Source of the DNA: Parasalinivibrio latis
Lineage (GTDB): Bacteria; Pseudomonadota; Gammaproteobacteria; Enterobacterales; Vibrionaceae
Direction: 5' to 3'
NCBI RefSeq assembly: GCF_036825535.1
Contig: NZ_CP098812.1
Coordinates: 1-64,000, forward strand
Length of the DNA: 64,000 nucleotides
In this document: piece after piece, positions 54,748-63,584 of the stretch
Numbering within the stretch: position 1 is the first letter of the stretch
Layout: each line of letters opens with the position of its first letter
Program-made: the position numbers and the translations under genes
The notes under the pieces: model-generated
Seen by the model: only the letters and a program-made list of their open reading frames with translations
Database searches by the model: none
Told to the model about the DNA's origin: nothing

Positions 54748-55737
54748 ATGCGACACGGATGGTTAGCAATTACGGCTTTACTGTGTTCCTTCTTCGCGTC
54801 CCCAGTTTGGCCGGTGCAGATCACCGACGAGCAGATAACCCAGGTGACTGAAAGCCAGTCGTTTAATCAAACCGTATCTGAAATCCGCCAGGCACTGGAT
54901 AACGACGAAACAGACAAAGTCTGGCAGCTAATCAATTCGCAAAGGCCGCTCAACCGTGAGGCAGCGATGCAGGAGACTGTCCTGCATTTACGTAACCTCG
55001 CCCAAATGACGCCGAAAAAAGAGATCCTCCTGCTTGAGCTTTCCCGTATCCAGCCGGCATTCAGCGTCCGATTTATGGGGGATGGATACTGGATTACCGC
55101 CCCAGCGTTTGATTTTGCCAACCGGGCCCGGATTGTCCTTAACCGGTGGCAGTACACCAAACTGAGAAAAGAGATCGACATACTGGTGCAGTATGACGAG
55201 CTCAAGCTTTCATCCTGGCTGAAATACACCACACCGGATTACAAGATGCGCCGGGAGGTAGTGCTTGGGGCGCTGCCGGATCTCAGTAAGGCACAGCTGG
55301 ATAATCTGGTCGCACAATGTCTCAAGGATAAAGCCCTGCTGTGGCTGCCGGATAATGCAGTCATGGCCAGGCTGGCAGTGCTTACACGTGACGAAGCGCT
55401 CTATGACCTGCTGTGGCGCCGAAGGGCTGACAGTTACAGTCTGGCGGCGCTCAATGATCTGGCGACTTACTCCCGCGAACGTTGGGCGCTTGAACAAATG
55501 ATGAAATCGACGGTCAATCCGTCCTTGCGTACCAATGCGTATCAGCTGATGGCCTCTATCAAGCCATTGCCGGTCCCCGTCCAGACGTTTCTGGCCAGCC
55601 GTATTAACGATAAGAAACATGGCCTCCAGGTGGCAGAGATTGTTGCAGACCATGGCAATGCAGGCTGGCTGGCATCGATTCTCGATTCTGGCAGCCCGGT
55701 TCAGCGCAAGCATGTAAACCGAGTTTTGTCTGAATGA
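54748..55737 (+). CDS. Secreted helical-repeat protein of unknown function
   Basis: A 329-residue protein. The N-terminal signal peptide (about 1-22, AITALLCSFFASPVWP) has no lipobox cysteine, so it is probably periplasmic. The remainder is nearly all alpha-helical with repeated short helix pairs, for example LSKAQLDNLVAQC, LDDLL-like DEALYDLLW and NAYQLMASIKP, suggesting a HEAT/TPR-like fold. There is no enzyme motif. It has no clear operon partner; rho lies upstream with its terminator, and ubiD 96 bases downstream. I do not recognise the family; a protein-interaction role is a guess. Confidence 0.8.
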   Translation: MRHGWLAITALLCSFFASPVWPVQITDEQITQVTESQSFNQTVSEIRQALDNDETDKVWQLINSQRPLNREAAMQETVLHLRNLAQMTPKKEILLLELSRIQPAFSVRFMGDGYWITAPAFDFANRARIVLNRWQYTKLRKEIDILVQYDELKLSSWLKYTTPDYKMRREVVLGALPDLSKAQLDNLVAQCLKDKALLWLPDNAVMARLAVLTRDEALYDLLWRRRADSYSLAALNDLATYSRERWALEQMMKSTVNPSLRTNAYQLMASIKPLPVPVQTFLASRINDKKHGLQVAEIVADHGNAGWLASILDSGSPVQRKHVNRVLSE

Positions 55738-55833
55738 GCAAAACTGCAAAAACTGCCGGGCATTTACAGCCTTAGCGTTAACAACTCGTTATAATGCCCG
55801 CATTGCTAATAAAACCAGCATTTGACACCCGAG

Positions 55834-57696
55834 ATGAAATTTTCCAATTTACGCGAATTTATGGACCATCTGGAATCCATCGGTGAACTGAAACGCATCA
55901 GGCAGCCGATAGACCCGGATCTGGAGATGACAGAGATCTGTGACCGCACCTTGCGTGCCGGTGGCCCAGCCCTGTTGTTTGAAAACCCGGTTGGCTATGA
56001 AATGCCGGTACTGGCCAACCTGTTTGGCACACCAAAGCGGGTGGCAATGGGGATGGGCCGGGAAGAAGTCCGTGAATTGCGTGAAGTGGGCAAACTGCTG
56101 GCCTACCTGAAAGAGCCGGAGCCACCGAAAGGATTCCGCGATGCGCTCGATAAGCTGCCAGTGTTCCGCCAGGTGCTGAACATGCCGGCGAAAAAAGTCC
56201 GTAAGGCCGCCTGCCAGGAACTCGTGCTGACCGGCGAAGACGTCGATCTGGATAAGGTGCCGGTCATGCGGTGCTGGCCGGGCGATGTGGCTCCCTTGAT
56301 GACCTGGGGCCTCACTGTAACCCGTGGCCCGCACAAGAAGCGCCAGAACCTGGGGATCTACCGTCAGCAAAAAATCGCCAAAAATAAGGTGATTATGCGC
56401 TGGCTGGCCCACCGTGGCGGCGCACTCGACCTGCGTGACTGGATGGAAACACACCCGGGTGAGCCTTTCCCTGTGTCTGTTGCTTTCGGTGCCGACCCGG
56501 CAACTATCCTTGGGGCAGTAACACCGGTACCGGATTCCCTGTCTGAATATGCGTTTGCCGGTCTGCTTCGCGGTAAGAAAACCGAAGTGGTGGGCTGTAT
56601 CAGCAACAGCCTTGATGTTCCGGCTTCAGCGGAAATCGTGCTGGAAGGTTATATCGACCCAAACGAATATGCTGATGAAGGGCCATATGGCGACCATACC
56701 GGCTATTACAACGAAGTTGAGCGCCACCATGTATTCACGGTCACCCATATGACCATGCGGAAAGACGCGGTGTATCACAGCACCCATACAGGTCGTCCAC
56801 CGGATGAACCCGCTGTTCTGGGTGTCGCTCTGAACGAAGTCTTTGTGCCTATCCTGCAAAAGCAGTTCCCGGAGATTGTAGATTTCTACCTGCCGCCGGA
56901 AGGCTGTTCCTACCGAATGGCAGTCGTCACCATGAAAAAGCAGTACCCGGGTCATGCGAAGCGGGTAATGATGGGGGTATGGTCTTTCCTCCGCCAGTTC
57001 ATGTACACCAAGTACGTCATCGTGTGCGACGAGGATGTTGATGCGAGAAGCTGGGAAAGTGTCGCCAGGGCGATGACAACCCAGATGGAGCCGGTGCGCG
57101 ATACCCTGCTGATAGAACACACGCCGATAGATTCCCTCGACTTTGCTTCACCTGTGGTTGGCCTTGGCTCGAAAATGGGCCTGGATGCTACTAAAAAATG
57201 GGAGGCTGAGCTTACCGGTTACACCCCGGACACCCTCCGGGATATGGATGGGCCTGCGCTGGATGCTTGTATCGATACCCTGAAAGAAACCCATCCTGAA
57301 CTTGTAGACTTGTATCTCCCACCGGAAGCACATGCAGGTGGCATGGCGATGGTGACGCTCAACAAGCAGTCGGCCGGAGCCGGCCCTCGCATAATCGAGG
57401 CTGTGAGTGAGGCACTTCGTCCGTTGGCCAATACTAAGTTTGTGATGGTATTTGACCATGGCGATGTGAACATTCGGGACTGGAACGACGTGATCTGGGC
57501 GATTACCACCCGGATGGATCCTGCGCGGGACACCCTGTTGCTAAAACCGGAGCACGCATGTTCAGTCATGGGCCTGGATGCAACCAACAAGCTTGAAGGA
57601 GAGTCCCAACGAGAGTGGGGGACACCGATCACCAAGAACCCGGACGTGGTCGCGAAAATTGATGCACTCTGGGATGAAATGGGTATTTTGGGCTGA
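55834..57696 (+). CDS. ubiD: 4-hydroxy-3-polyprenylbenzoate decarboxylase UbiD with duplicated C-terminal region
   Basis: Prenylated-FMN decarboxylase of ubiquinone synthesis; UbiX makes the cofactor. It has 620 residues, while E. coli UbiD has 497. Residues 1 to about 457 follow E. coli UbiD (RTLRAGGPALLFENP, HRGGALD, EGPYGDHTGYYNE). The stretch from DFYLPPEGCSYRMAVV (about 350) is then partly repeated from DLYLPPEAHAGGMAMV (about 492). The two copies share this motif, then TK(Y/F)V.V, MDPARDT-type and KMGLDAT/VMGLDAT. ATG 55834 is chosen by alignment; the TTG four codons upstream is unlikely. The stop overlaps the next start (TGATG). Confidence 0.93.
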   Translation: MKFSNLREFMDHLESIGELKRIRQPIDPDLEMTEICDRTLRAGGPALLFENPVGYEMPVLANLFGTPKRVAMGMGREEVRELREVGKLLAYLKEPEPPKGFRDALDKLPVFRQVLNMPAKKVRKAACQELVLTGEDVDLDKVPVMRCWPGDVAPLMTWGLTVTRGPHKKRQNLGIYRQQKIAKNKVIMRWLAHRGGALDLRDWMETHPGEPFPVSVAFGADPATILGAVTPVPDSLSEYAFAGLLRGKKTEVVGCISNSLDVPASAEIVLEGYIDPNEYADEGPYGDHTGYYNEVERHHVFTVTHMTMRKDAVYHSTHTGRPPDEPAVLGVALNEVFVPILQKQFPEIVDFYLPPEGCSYRMAVVTMKKQYPGHAKRVMMGVWSFLRQFMYTKYVIVCDEDVDARSWESVARAMTTQMEPVRDTLLIEHTPIDSLDFASPVVGLGSKMGLDATKKWEAELTGYTPDTLRDMDGPALDACIDTLKETHPELVDLYLPPEAHAGGMAMVTLNKQSAGAGPRIIEAVSEALRPLANTKFVMVFDHGDVNIRDWNDVIWAITTRMDPARDTLLLKPEHACSVMGLDATNKLEGESQREWGTPITKNPDVVAKIDALWDEMGILG

Positions 57697-57974
57697 TGTT
57701 TAAAATCAGTCTGCTACCCTCAGGTTTCAGTTTTTATGCTGAGCCTGAAACCAGTGTACTGGATGCTGCCCTGTCAGCCGGGGTGGCATTCCCGCACAGA
57801 TGTATGGTTGGCGCGTGTGCCTCCTGCCTGTGTAAAAAACGCAGTGGCGAAATCGAATACCAATTAGAGCCATTGTTGACGGAGAAAGAAAAAGAGCAGG
57901 GCTGGATTTTCGCCTGTCAGGCATATGCCCGTAGCGATCTGGTTCTGGAATTAGAGGAAAGCCATGTCGATTAA
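57696..57974 (+). CDS. 2Fe-2S ferredoxin-like protein
   Basis: A 92-residue plant-type ferredoxin. Three cysteines of the cluster lie in CMVGACASC (about 36, 41, 44) and the fourth in FACQAYA (about 74), with normal spacing. The ATG overlaps the ubiD stop by one base, and the gene's own end overlaps fre by 11 bases. This tight coupling suggests it hands electrons to or from Fre. Similar fused proteins (ferredoxin plus reductase, AscD-like) support this. It is not obviously YfaE by context, although the fold is the same. Confidence 0.88.
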   Translation: MFKISLLPSGFSFYAEPETSVLDAALSAGVAFPHRCMVGACASCLCKKRSGEIEYQLEPLLTEKEKEQGWIFACQAYARSDLVLELEESHVD

Positions 57975-58683
57975 TTGTGCAGTAAAGCGTGTTGAAAACC
58001 TTGCGCCCAATACGTACCGAATTTTGTTGACCCCGGAACAAGCCCTGTCATTCAAAGCTGGCCAGTACCTGCTGGCGGTGATGGGAGAAAAGGACAAACG
58101 TGCTTTTTCTATTGCCAGTGCACCGGGCCGAGACGCCGGGAATGAACTGGAGCTCCATATTGGTGCCGCAGACCATAACCCTTACGCCCATGAAGTGGTA
58201 GAGCGAGCCAAAGCCTGTTTTGAAGCCGGCGGCAGTGATTTTGAAATTGATGCCCCGCACGGTGATGCCTGGCTGCGTGAAGACGGCGAGCATCCGCGCC
58301 TGCTGATTGCCGGTGGTACCGGGTTCTCTTATGTGCGCTCTATGGTAGAACACGCACTGTCTGAAGAGCTAAATACACCTATTTTCCTCTACTGGGGTGG
58401 CCGTGATGCTGCGCAGCTCTATGCATCAGATGAAATGCAGGCGCTGGCGGATGCCAACCCTAACCTGGTTTATGTGCCCGTAGTGGAAAACGCAGAGCCG
58501 GGATGGCAGGGCAAAGTAGGTAATGTGCTGGAAGCTGTGATGTCGGATTTTGTCTGCCTGGCAGACTACGATATCTATATTGCGGGTCGCTTTGAGATGG
58601 CAGGTGCAGCGCGGGAAATGTTTTGCAATGAGCGAAACGCGGACCGGGAGCGCCTGTTTGCAGACGCGTATGCGTTTATCTGA
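57964..58683 (+). CDS. fre: NAD(P)H-flavin reductase
   Basis: Reduces free FMN, FAD or riboflavin, and indirectly ferric iron. It has 239 residues (E. coli 233). The FAD/flavin-site RAFSIASAP (about 46-54) is followed by the NAD(P) loop LIAGGTGFSYVRS (about 111-123); the C-terminus ends ADAYAFI as in E. coli Fre. It overlaps the ferredoxin gene. LuxG in luminous vibrios is a close relative, but no lux genes are nearby. Confidence 0.95.
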   Translation: MSINCAVKRVENLAPNTYRILLTPEQALSFKAGQYLLAVMGEKDKRAFSIASAPGRDAGNELELHIGAADHNPYAHEVVERAKACFEAGGSDFEIDAPHGDAWLREDGEHPRLLIAGGTGFSYVRSMVEHALSEELNTPIFLYWGGRDAAQLYASDEMQALADANPNLVYVPVVENAEPGWQGKVGNVLEAVMSDFVCLADYDIYIAGRFEMAGAAREMFCNERNADRERLFADAYAFI

Positions 58684-58708
58684 CACCACATTTCTCCAGG
58701 AACACCAA

Positions 58709-58741
58709 AACAAAGGCGAGCATCAAGCTCGCCTTTGTTTT
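58709..58741. terminator. Bidirectional terminator between fre and the EamA permease gene
   Basis: AACAAAGGCGAGC/GCTCGCCTTTGTT stem with loop ATCAA, then TTT. Convergent genes flank it. Confidence 0.88.
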
Positions 58742-58747
58742 ATAGGG

Positions 58748-59629
58748 TCAGTCTGTTGCCAGCCTTGACTGCTCAACCTTCCGCTTAACCCAGGTTTCAT
58801 TGAGCCACAATGAAGCCATAATGATTGCCCCACCTGCCAGCAATGTGCCGATATGGGCGTCCCGGTTCCAGATAAGCACGTTTACAATGATGCCTGCCGG
58901 TACCAGCGCATTGTTCATGATGGCTAGTGCCCCGGCATTCACCAGAGTACCGCCCTTGTTCCAGAGGAAATAACCCAGCCCTGAAGCAATGGTGCCAAGG
59001 TAGAACAGAATGCCCCATTGCAGGTTGGTGGTCGGCAGCTTGTCCGGGTTGCCCAACAGCAACCATGCCGGGAGGGCAACGCACAGTGCGCCGAGGTAAA
59101 ACATCCCGAAAACAGTGTGCTGTGGTATTTCGGATTGCTCCCTCTCCATAATGACTTTGTACCCGGTCTGGCCGATGGCAAAACAGAGGTTGGCACCCTG
59201 AACAATCATAAACCCGAGTAGGAAATTGGGGTTTACGGTGGCAAATTTGATCACTATCGCGCCCAGCACGGCAATCAGGGCGGTCAGCAGGTACCAGGGT
59301 GAAAAACGCCGGTGGGCCAGATCATAAATCAGGGTGACGTAAACCGGGGTAAACACGGTAAACAGCAGCACTTCAGGAACGGAAAGGTACAGGAATGACT
59401 GGTAGTAGAAGCAATACATCAGGCCAAGCTGGAACGCCCCAACCACCATCAGTTTAAGCGCAAGTTTCAGGTGCAGGTTTTTAAACCGCAGGAATGGCAG
59501 AAATACCAGGGATGCAAGTGCAACACGGGTCACAACGGAAAACCACGCATCGACCTGACCGGCGAGGTACACCCCGATGAGGCTGAAGGAAAAAGCCCAT
59601 AAAAAGGTAACAGCAGAAAGGTAAGCCAT
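58748..59629 (-). CDS. EamA/DMT-family permease
   Basis: A 293-residue inner-membrane protein with about ten membrane helices in two EamA repeats (about 1-135 and 145-285). The second repeat has LGYFLWNKG and NNALVPAGIIVNVLIW. Family members export amino acids, amines or metabolites; some import biotin (YigM). Substrate cannot be read from sequence. It is transcribed alone. Confidence 0.88.
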   Translation of the reverse strand: MAYLSAVTFLWAFSFSLIGVYLAGQVDAWFSVVTRVALASLVFLPFLRFKNLHLKLALKLMVVGAFQLGLMYCFYYQSFLYLSVPEVLLFTVFTPVYVTLIYDLAHRRFSPWYLLTALIAVLGAIVIKFATVNPNFLLGFMIVQGANLCFAIGQTGYKVIMEREQSEIPQHTVFGMFYLGALCVALPAWLLLGNPDKLPTTNLQWGILFYLGTIASGLGYFLWNKGGTLVNAGALAIMNNALVPAGIIVNVLIWNRDAHIGTLLAGGAIIMASLWLNETWVKRKVEQSRLATD

Positions 59630-59726
59630 TGGGTTACAGATACCGACAGTTGATTGTGGCGCTAGTGTAACCCAAATGGTTGATAGTTAATCCATCCGGA
59701 TAGGCTGGACGGAGCAGCGGTCTGGT

Positions 59727-60152
59727 TTAGCTGTTCAGCGGTACCATCAGCATGTCTACCGGCGTCGTGTTCATCAGTTGTTTGGCTGAAGAGAGCAGCT
59801 TGCTCCAGAAATCCTGGTGGTGGCCACAAACAATCAGATCCACGCCCCATTTCTTGATGGAATCGTTGATTTCATCACCCAGGTCGCCACTGCCAACCAA
59901 GGTGTGGGCGACGTCCACTTTGGCGCTTCCGGCCAGCTTACCCAGGTGCTCCTGCGCTTCTTCCAGCATCTTGTGCTGGGTTTCCACCAGGTTAATGTCA
60001 ATCAGGCCGGTGTAGAGCTCGGCATAGTTCACATCAATGTGTATCAGCGACAGTTTGGCGCCTGTTGCCTCGGCCAGGGAAGACGCCTTGGAAACCAGTA
60101 GTTGGCTGTCTTCGGACAGATCGACTGCGACAAGAATATGTTGATAGGCCAT
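59727..60152 (-). CDS. uspA: Universal stress protein A
   Basis: Cytoplasmic stress-resistance protein of the UspA family. It has 141 residues (E. coli 144). It starts MAYQHILVAVDLS; the C-terminus has CGHHQDFWSKLLSSAKQLMN and VDMLMVPL, very like E. coli UspA and lacking the ATP-binding G2xG9xGS motif of UspFG types. ATG 60152 has a GAGG nine bases upstream. It is divergent from uspB, as in E. coli. Confidence 0.95.
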   Translation of the reverse strand: MAYQHILVAVDLSEDSQLLVSKASSLAEATGAKLSLIHIDVNYAELYTGLIDINLVETQHKMLEEAQEHLGKLAGSAKVDVAHTLVGSGDLGDEINDSIKKWGVDLIVCGHHQDFWSKLLSSAKQLMNTTPVDMLMVPLNS

Positions 60153-60717
60153 AGTCATTAACCTCATTGTTTCCTCGATAATTTAATGCTAGCACCCGCC
60201 ATAAATTGAGAATGTCGGTCTGATCTCATCTGGTGAATAACTTAGTCAACTGAGTGTGAATTCCCATAGCGGATCGTTTTGCCCCTGATAGCGATATATC
60301 AGCAAAGATGCATAATTAAAATAAGATGTTGATGGAATGTTAATGAAAAAATGGTTATTTTTTAAATAGGCATGTTGTTCAGCACCTTCCGGTAAAGGAG
60401 ACAAAGCTTCCTCTTGAAGGTCAATGGGATAGGTTGATTCAGGTTTAATTTGGCGTTTTCGCCAACAAATCTATACTTAAATTAAACACCATGCTTACAA
60501 ATACATAGTTTCGAGAAGGTGACAGGCCTGTTTTAACGGGGCTCCAACAAGGGAGCCGGGCTGAACCCAAATGGATAATTGGGCAGCCATGGTGAGGATG
60601 TGTTTACCCAGTTTTGCAACACAGCATGGCCGTGAAGGCCACGCGACCTTCAACACCAAAGTGACAGACATGCTGTCCGGTTTCAGTTGGGACAGCCCGA
60701 TTCAGGGGAGAAGAATT
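60153..60717 (+). other. uspA-uspB intergenic region with possible structured uspB leader
   Basis: About 565 bases. The left part is AT-rich. The right part, in the 180 bases before uspB, contains GGCTCC/GGGAGCC near 60540-60556 and a longer pairing ACAGCATG (60621-60628) with CATGCTGT (60669-60676), enclosing TGGCC/GGCCA. An open frame continues in frame upstream of uspB for 49 codons but has no family similarity. Confidence 0.5.
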
Positions 60718-61056
60718 ATGATTAACGGAGACGTAGTTATCACCGCGGTATTTGCCGTTCTCTTGGTTAATTTTGTCCGGTACCTTTCATCACTGCGCGC
60801 TCTTTTGGTGATGCTTAGGGAAGCAGACCCGCTGTTGTACAAACAGATTAACGGCGGAAATTTCTTTACCCCACAGGGTGATGTCTCCAAGCAAAAGCGC
60901 TTGTTCCAATACTTGCATAGCCAAGCGTATGAGCATCACCATGATGAAGCCTTCGTTGCGAAATGTAAGAAGGTCCGCCACCTTTTCCAGCTCTCCACCG
61001 TCTTGTTTGGAGGCTTGGTTGTTACCCTCTTTGCAGTGGCTTTTTCCGGACTTTAA
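60718..61056 (+). CDS. uspB: Universal stress protein B
   Basis: Small inner-membrane protein, RpoS-dependent and needed for ethanol resistance in E. coli. It has 112 residues (E. coli 111). Two membrane helices (about 1-22 and 88-110) enclose a cytoplasmic segment with READPLLYKQINGGNFFTPQGD and the histidine-rich YEHHHDEAF. ATG 60718 is preceded by GGGGAGAAG. uspA is divergent. Confidence 0.93.
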   Translation: MINGDVVITAVFAVLLVNFVRYLSSLRALLVMLREADPLLYKQINGGNFFTPQGDVSKQKRLFQYLHSQAYEHHHDEAFVAKCKKVRHLFQLSTVLFGGLVVTLFAVAFSGL

Positions 61057-61099
61057 TTCCTATACAGATGTTGGCCACTTATCTGCTTCGACACACCAT

Positions 61100-61121
61100 A
61101 ATGCCGGCTGATGCCGGCATT
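61100..61121 (+). terminator. Hairpin after uspB
   Basis: AATGCCGGC/GCCGGCATT stem with loop TGAT; the tail ATTT is short, so termination may be weak. Confidence 0.6.
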
Positions 61122-61188
61122 ATTTATGGTTATCGACTCTAATAACGTAGAATGCCCTGATAACGAATCAGCAAAAAGAATTTAGCGT

Positions 61189-62298
61189 ATGGATCATTTG
61201 ATACAGTGGTGGCACGGTATATTTGCCCAGGGCGGAGACTGGTTCCGACAGGTAATTTGGCTGTTGGTAGCCGGTGCACTGGTATGGGGCGGCTGGCGTT
61301 TCCTGCTCAGCCACCTGATAAAAATGGCGGACAAAACCAAGATGCAGTGGGATGACACTGTGGTTCATGCCGTCAGGGCCCCGGTTTCCTGGCTGATATG
61401 GCTGTGGGTGTTGAGCCAGTGTGCAGAAATCCTGTTCAAGCATTTCACTACCTTCAATATCCCTGAATTCAACGAGTTCCGGGATCTGCTTATTATCTCG
61501 ATGTTTATCTGGATAGGTGTCCGGGTTATCAACCAGGTCGAGCACCAGGTGCTGCAAAACCCCAAGAGGGATGCAACAACGGTCAGTGCTGTTGCCAAGG
61601 TTGTGCGGCTATTCCTGATCATTATCGGCGCGATGGCGGTGATGCAAAACCTTGGCCTAAGCCTGTCCGGGCTGCTGACCTTTGGTGGTGTGGGCGGCCT
61701 GATTATCGGTCTTGCAGCCAAGGATTTGCTGTCGAATTTCTTCGGTGGCCTGATGATTTACTTCGACCGTCCATTCAAGGTCGGGGACTGGATCCGCTCC
61801 CCGGATCGCCAGATTGAAGGGACTGTTGAGCGGATTGGCTGGCGTATGACAGTGATCCGCACCTTTGACCAGCGCCCGTTGTATGTTCCGAACTCAGTGT
61901 TTTCCAGTATTGTGGTAGAGAACCCTTCGCGGATGTTCAACCGCCGCATCAAGGAAACCATTGGCCTGCGTTACGACGATGCCGACAAGATGGCGGTGAT
62001 TGTTGCTGACGTGAAGCATATGCTGGAAACCCACCCGGAAATCGATACCCACCGTACCCTGATGGTGAACTTTGATACCTTCGGTGCCTCTTCGCTTAAC
62101 TTTTTTATCTACACCTTTACCAAGACCACAGTGTGGGCGCGTTACCACGAGGTAAAGCAGGATGTGATGCTGAAGATTGTCGATATCGTACAAAAGCATG
62201 GTGCCGACTTTGCCTTCCCGACCCAGACACTCTATATGGAGCCGGGGGAAGGGTGGCAGCAGGGCATGTTGTCAGAGCCCCGTCAGCAAGAGGGCTGA
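61189..62298 (+). CDS. MscS-family mechanosensitive channel (YnaI-like)
   Basis: Inner-membrane channel that releases solutes on hypo-osmotic shock. It has 369 residues (E. coli YnaI 343, MscS 286). About five membrane helices are predicted. The pore-lining helix is GGVGGLIIGLAAKDLLSNFFGG (about 160-180), in glycine/alanine register, followed by the family beta domain (IRSPDRQIEGTVERIGWR) and a cytoplasmic cage. It is transcribed alone. Confidence 0.93.
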   Translation: MDHLIQWWHGIFAQGGDWFRQVIWLLVAGALVWGGWRFLLSHLIKMADKTKMQWDDTVVHAVRAPVSWLIWLWVLSQCAEILFKHFTTFNIPEFNEFRDLLIISMFIWIGVRVINQVEHQVLQNPKRDATTVSAVAKVVRLFLIIIGAMAVMQNLGLSLSGLLTFGGVGGLIIGLAAKDLLSNFFGGLMIYFDRPFKVGDWIRSPDRQIEGTVERIGWRMTVIRTFDQRPLYVPNSVFSSIVVENPSRMFNRRIKETIGLRYDDADKMAVIVADVKHMLETHPEIDTHRTLMVNFDTFGASSLNFFIYTFTKTTVWARYHEVKQDVMLKIVDIVQKHGADFAFPTQTLYMEPGEGWQQGMLSEPRQQEG

Positions 62299-62320
62299 TT
62301 GCGGTTGGAGAACGGACAGA

Positions 62321-62346
62321 AAGGCGGCTAAAATAGCCGCCTTTTC
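62321..62346 (+). terminator. Terminator after the mechanosensitive channel gene
   Basis: Stem AAGGCGGCTA/TAGCCGCCTT with loop AAA, then TTTT. Confidence 0.85.
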
Positions 62347-62396
62347 CGTACCCGCCCAGGCAGGGTACCAAGACTAAACTTCCAGTAGGCAGGTTC

Positions 62397-63584
62397 ATGG
62401 CAACACAGTACGACATAGTGATTATCGGTGCAGGAGCGGCAGGCTTGATGTGTGCAGGCGAAGCGGGCAAACGCGGCCGTAAGGTGCTGGTGGTTGACCA
62501 TGGCAAGAAGCCGGGCCGCAAAATCCTGATCTCGGGCGGCGGTCGCTGCAACTTCACCAACTATGATGTCTCGGCAGCCAACTATGTTTGCCGTAACAAA
62601 CACTTCGTGAAGTCTGCCCTGTCGCAGTACACCAACTGGGACTTTATCTCCATGGTATCCAGACATGGAATTGTGTTTGAGGAGCGCGACCACGGCCAGC
62701 TGTTCTGTGAGGACTCTGCCAAGGAGATCGTAGACATGTTGCTGGCTGAGTGTGACCTGCCGAGTGTTGAGCAGCGTTACCGCAGCGAAGTGCATGAGAT
62801 TGAGAAAACCGATGAGGGCTTTACCCTCAAAATCAATGCCGACACCGTGACCTGTGCGTCGCTGGTGGTGGCAACCGGTGGTCTTTCTATGCCCAAGCTG
62901 GGGGCTACCCCGTTTGGTTACCAGATTGCCGAGCAGTTTGGTCTCAAGCGCGTGCCGACAACCGCCGGGTTGGTGCCGTTCACCCTGCATAAAGAAGACA
63001 AAGAAGCCTTTGCTGATTTGTCCGGTATTGCTATCCCTGCGGTAGTCGAGGCTGAAAACGGTACGACGTTTAAAGAGAACATTCTTTTCACCCACCGCGG
63101 CCTCTCCGGCCCGGTGGTCCTGCAGGTTTCCTCTTACTGGCTGCCGGGGCAGAAAGTTACCGTTGACCTGCTGCCGGATATGGATCTGGCAGAGTCCCTA
63201 ACGGCAATGCGTGAGAAGCACCCGGCCCAGAGCCTGAAAAACTCGCTTTCGCGCCTGCTGCCAAAACGCCTGATTGAAGTGTTGATGGCTAGGGGTGATC
63301 TGGCTGACCGCCCGCTCAAGCAGCTTAACCCGAAAGACATTACGGCTGTTTCTGACTATTTCCATAAGTGGAACATTGCCCCGAACGGCACAGAGGGCTA
63401 CCGGACGGCAGAAGTGACCCTGGGGGGAGTGGATACCGATGAGCTGTCATCCAAAACCATGGAAGCCAAGAACGTTAAAGGGCTCTACTTTGTCGGTGAG
63501 GTAATGGATGTGTCCGGCTGGCTGGGAGGCTACAACTTCCAGTGGGCCTGGAGCTCCGGTTATGTGGCCGGGCAGAATGCTTAA
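62397..63584 (+). CDS. YhiN/HI0933-family flavoprotein (NAD(P)/FAD-dependent oxidoreductase)
   Basis: A 395-residue protein (E. coli YhiN 400). FAD-binding Rossmann motif VIIGAGAAGLMCAGEAGKRG (about 9-28) with the family-specific KILISGGGRCNFTN (about 42-55). The second conserved block is ATGGLSMPKLGATPFGY; the C-terminal FAD contact is GLYFVGEVMDVSGWLGGYNFQWA (part). The physiological substrate is not known. Its stop overlaps the end of the next gene on the other strand by four bases. Confidence 0.93.
   Translation: MATQYDIVIIGAGAAGLMCAGEAGKRGRKVLVVDHGKKPGRKILISGGGRCNFTNYDVSAANYVCRNKHFVKSALSQYTNWDFISMVSRHGIVFEERDHGQLFCEDSAKEIVDMLLAECDLPSVEQRYRSEVHEIEKTDEGFTLKINADTVTCASLVVATGGLSMPKLGATPFGYQIAEQFGLKRVPTTAGLVPFTLHKEDKEAFADLSGIAIPAVVEAENGTTFKENILFTHRGLSGPVVLQVSSYWLPGQKVTVDLLPDMDLAESLTAMREKHPAQSLKNSLSRLLPKRLIEVLMARGDLADRPLKQLNPKDITAVSDYFHKWNIAPNGTEGYRTAEVTLGGVDTDELSSKTMEAKNVKGLYFVGEVMDVSGWLGGYNFQWAWSSGYVAGQNA

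Noticed and set aside
60571..60717. In-frame N-terminal extension of uspB by 49 codons
   Set aside because: UspB proteins begin at MINGD-like sequence, and a strong ribosome-binding site precedes ATG 60718. The extension looks like a chance open leader.
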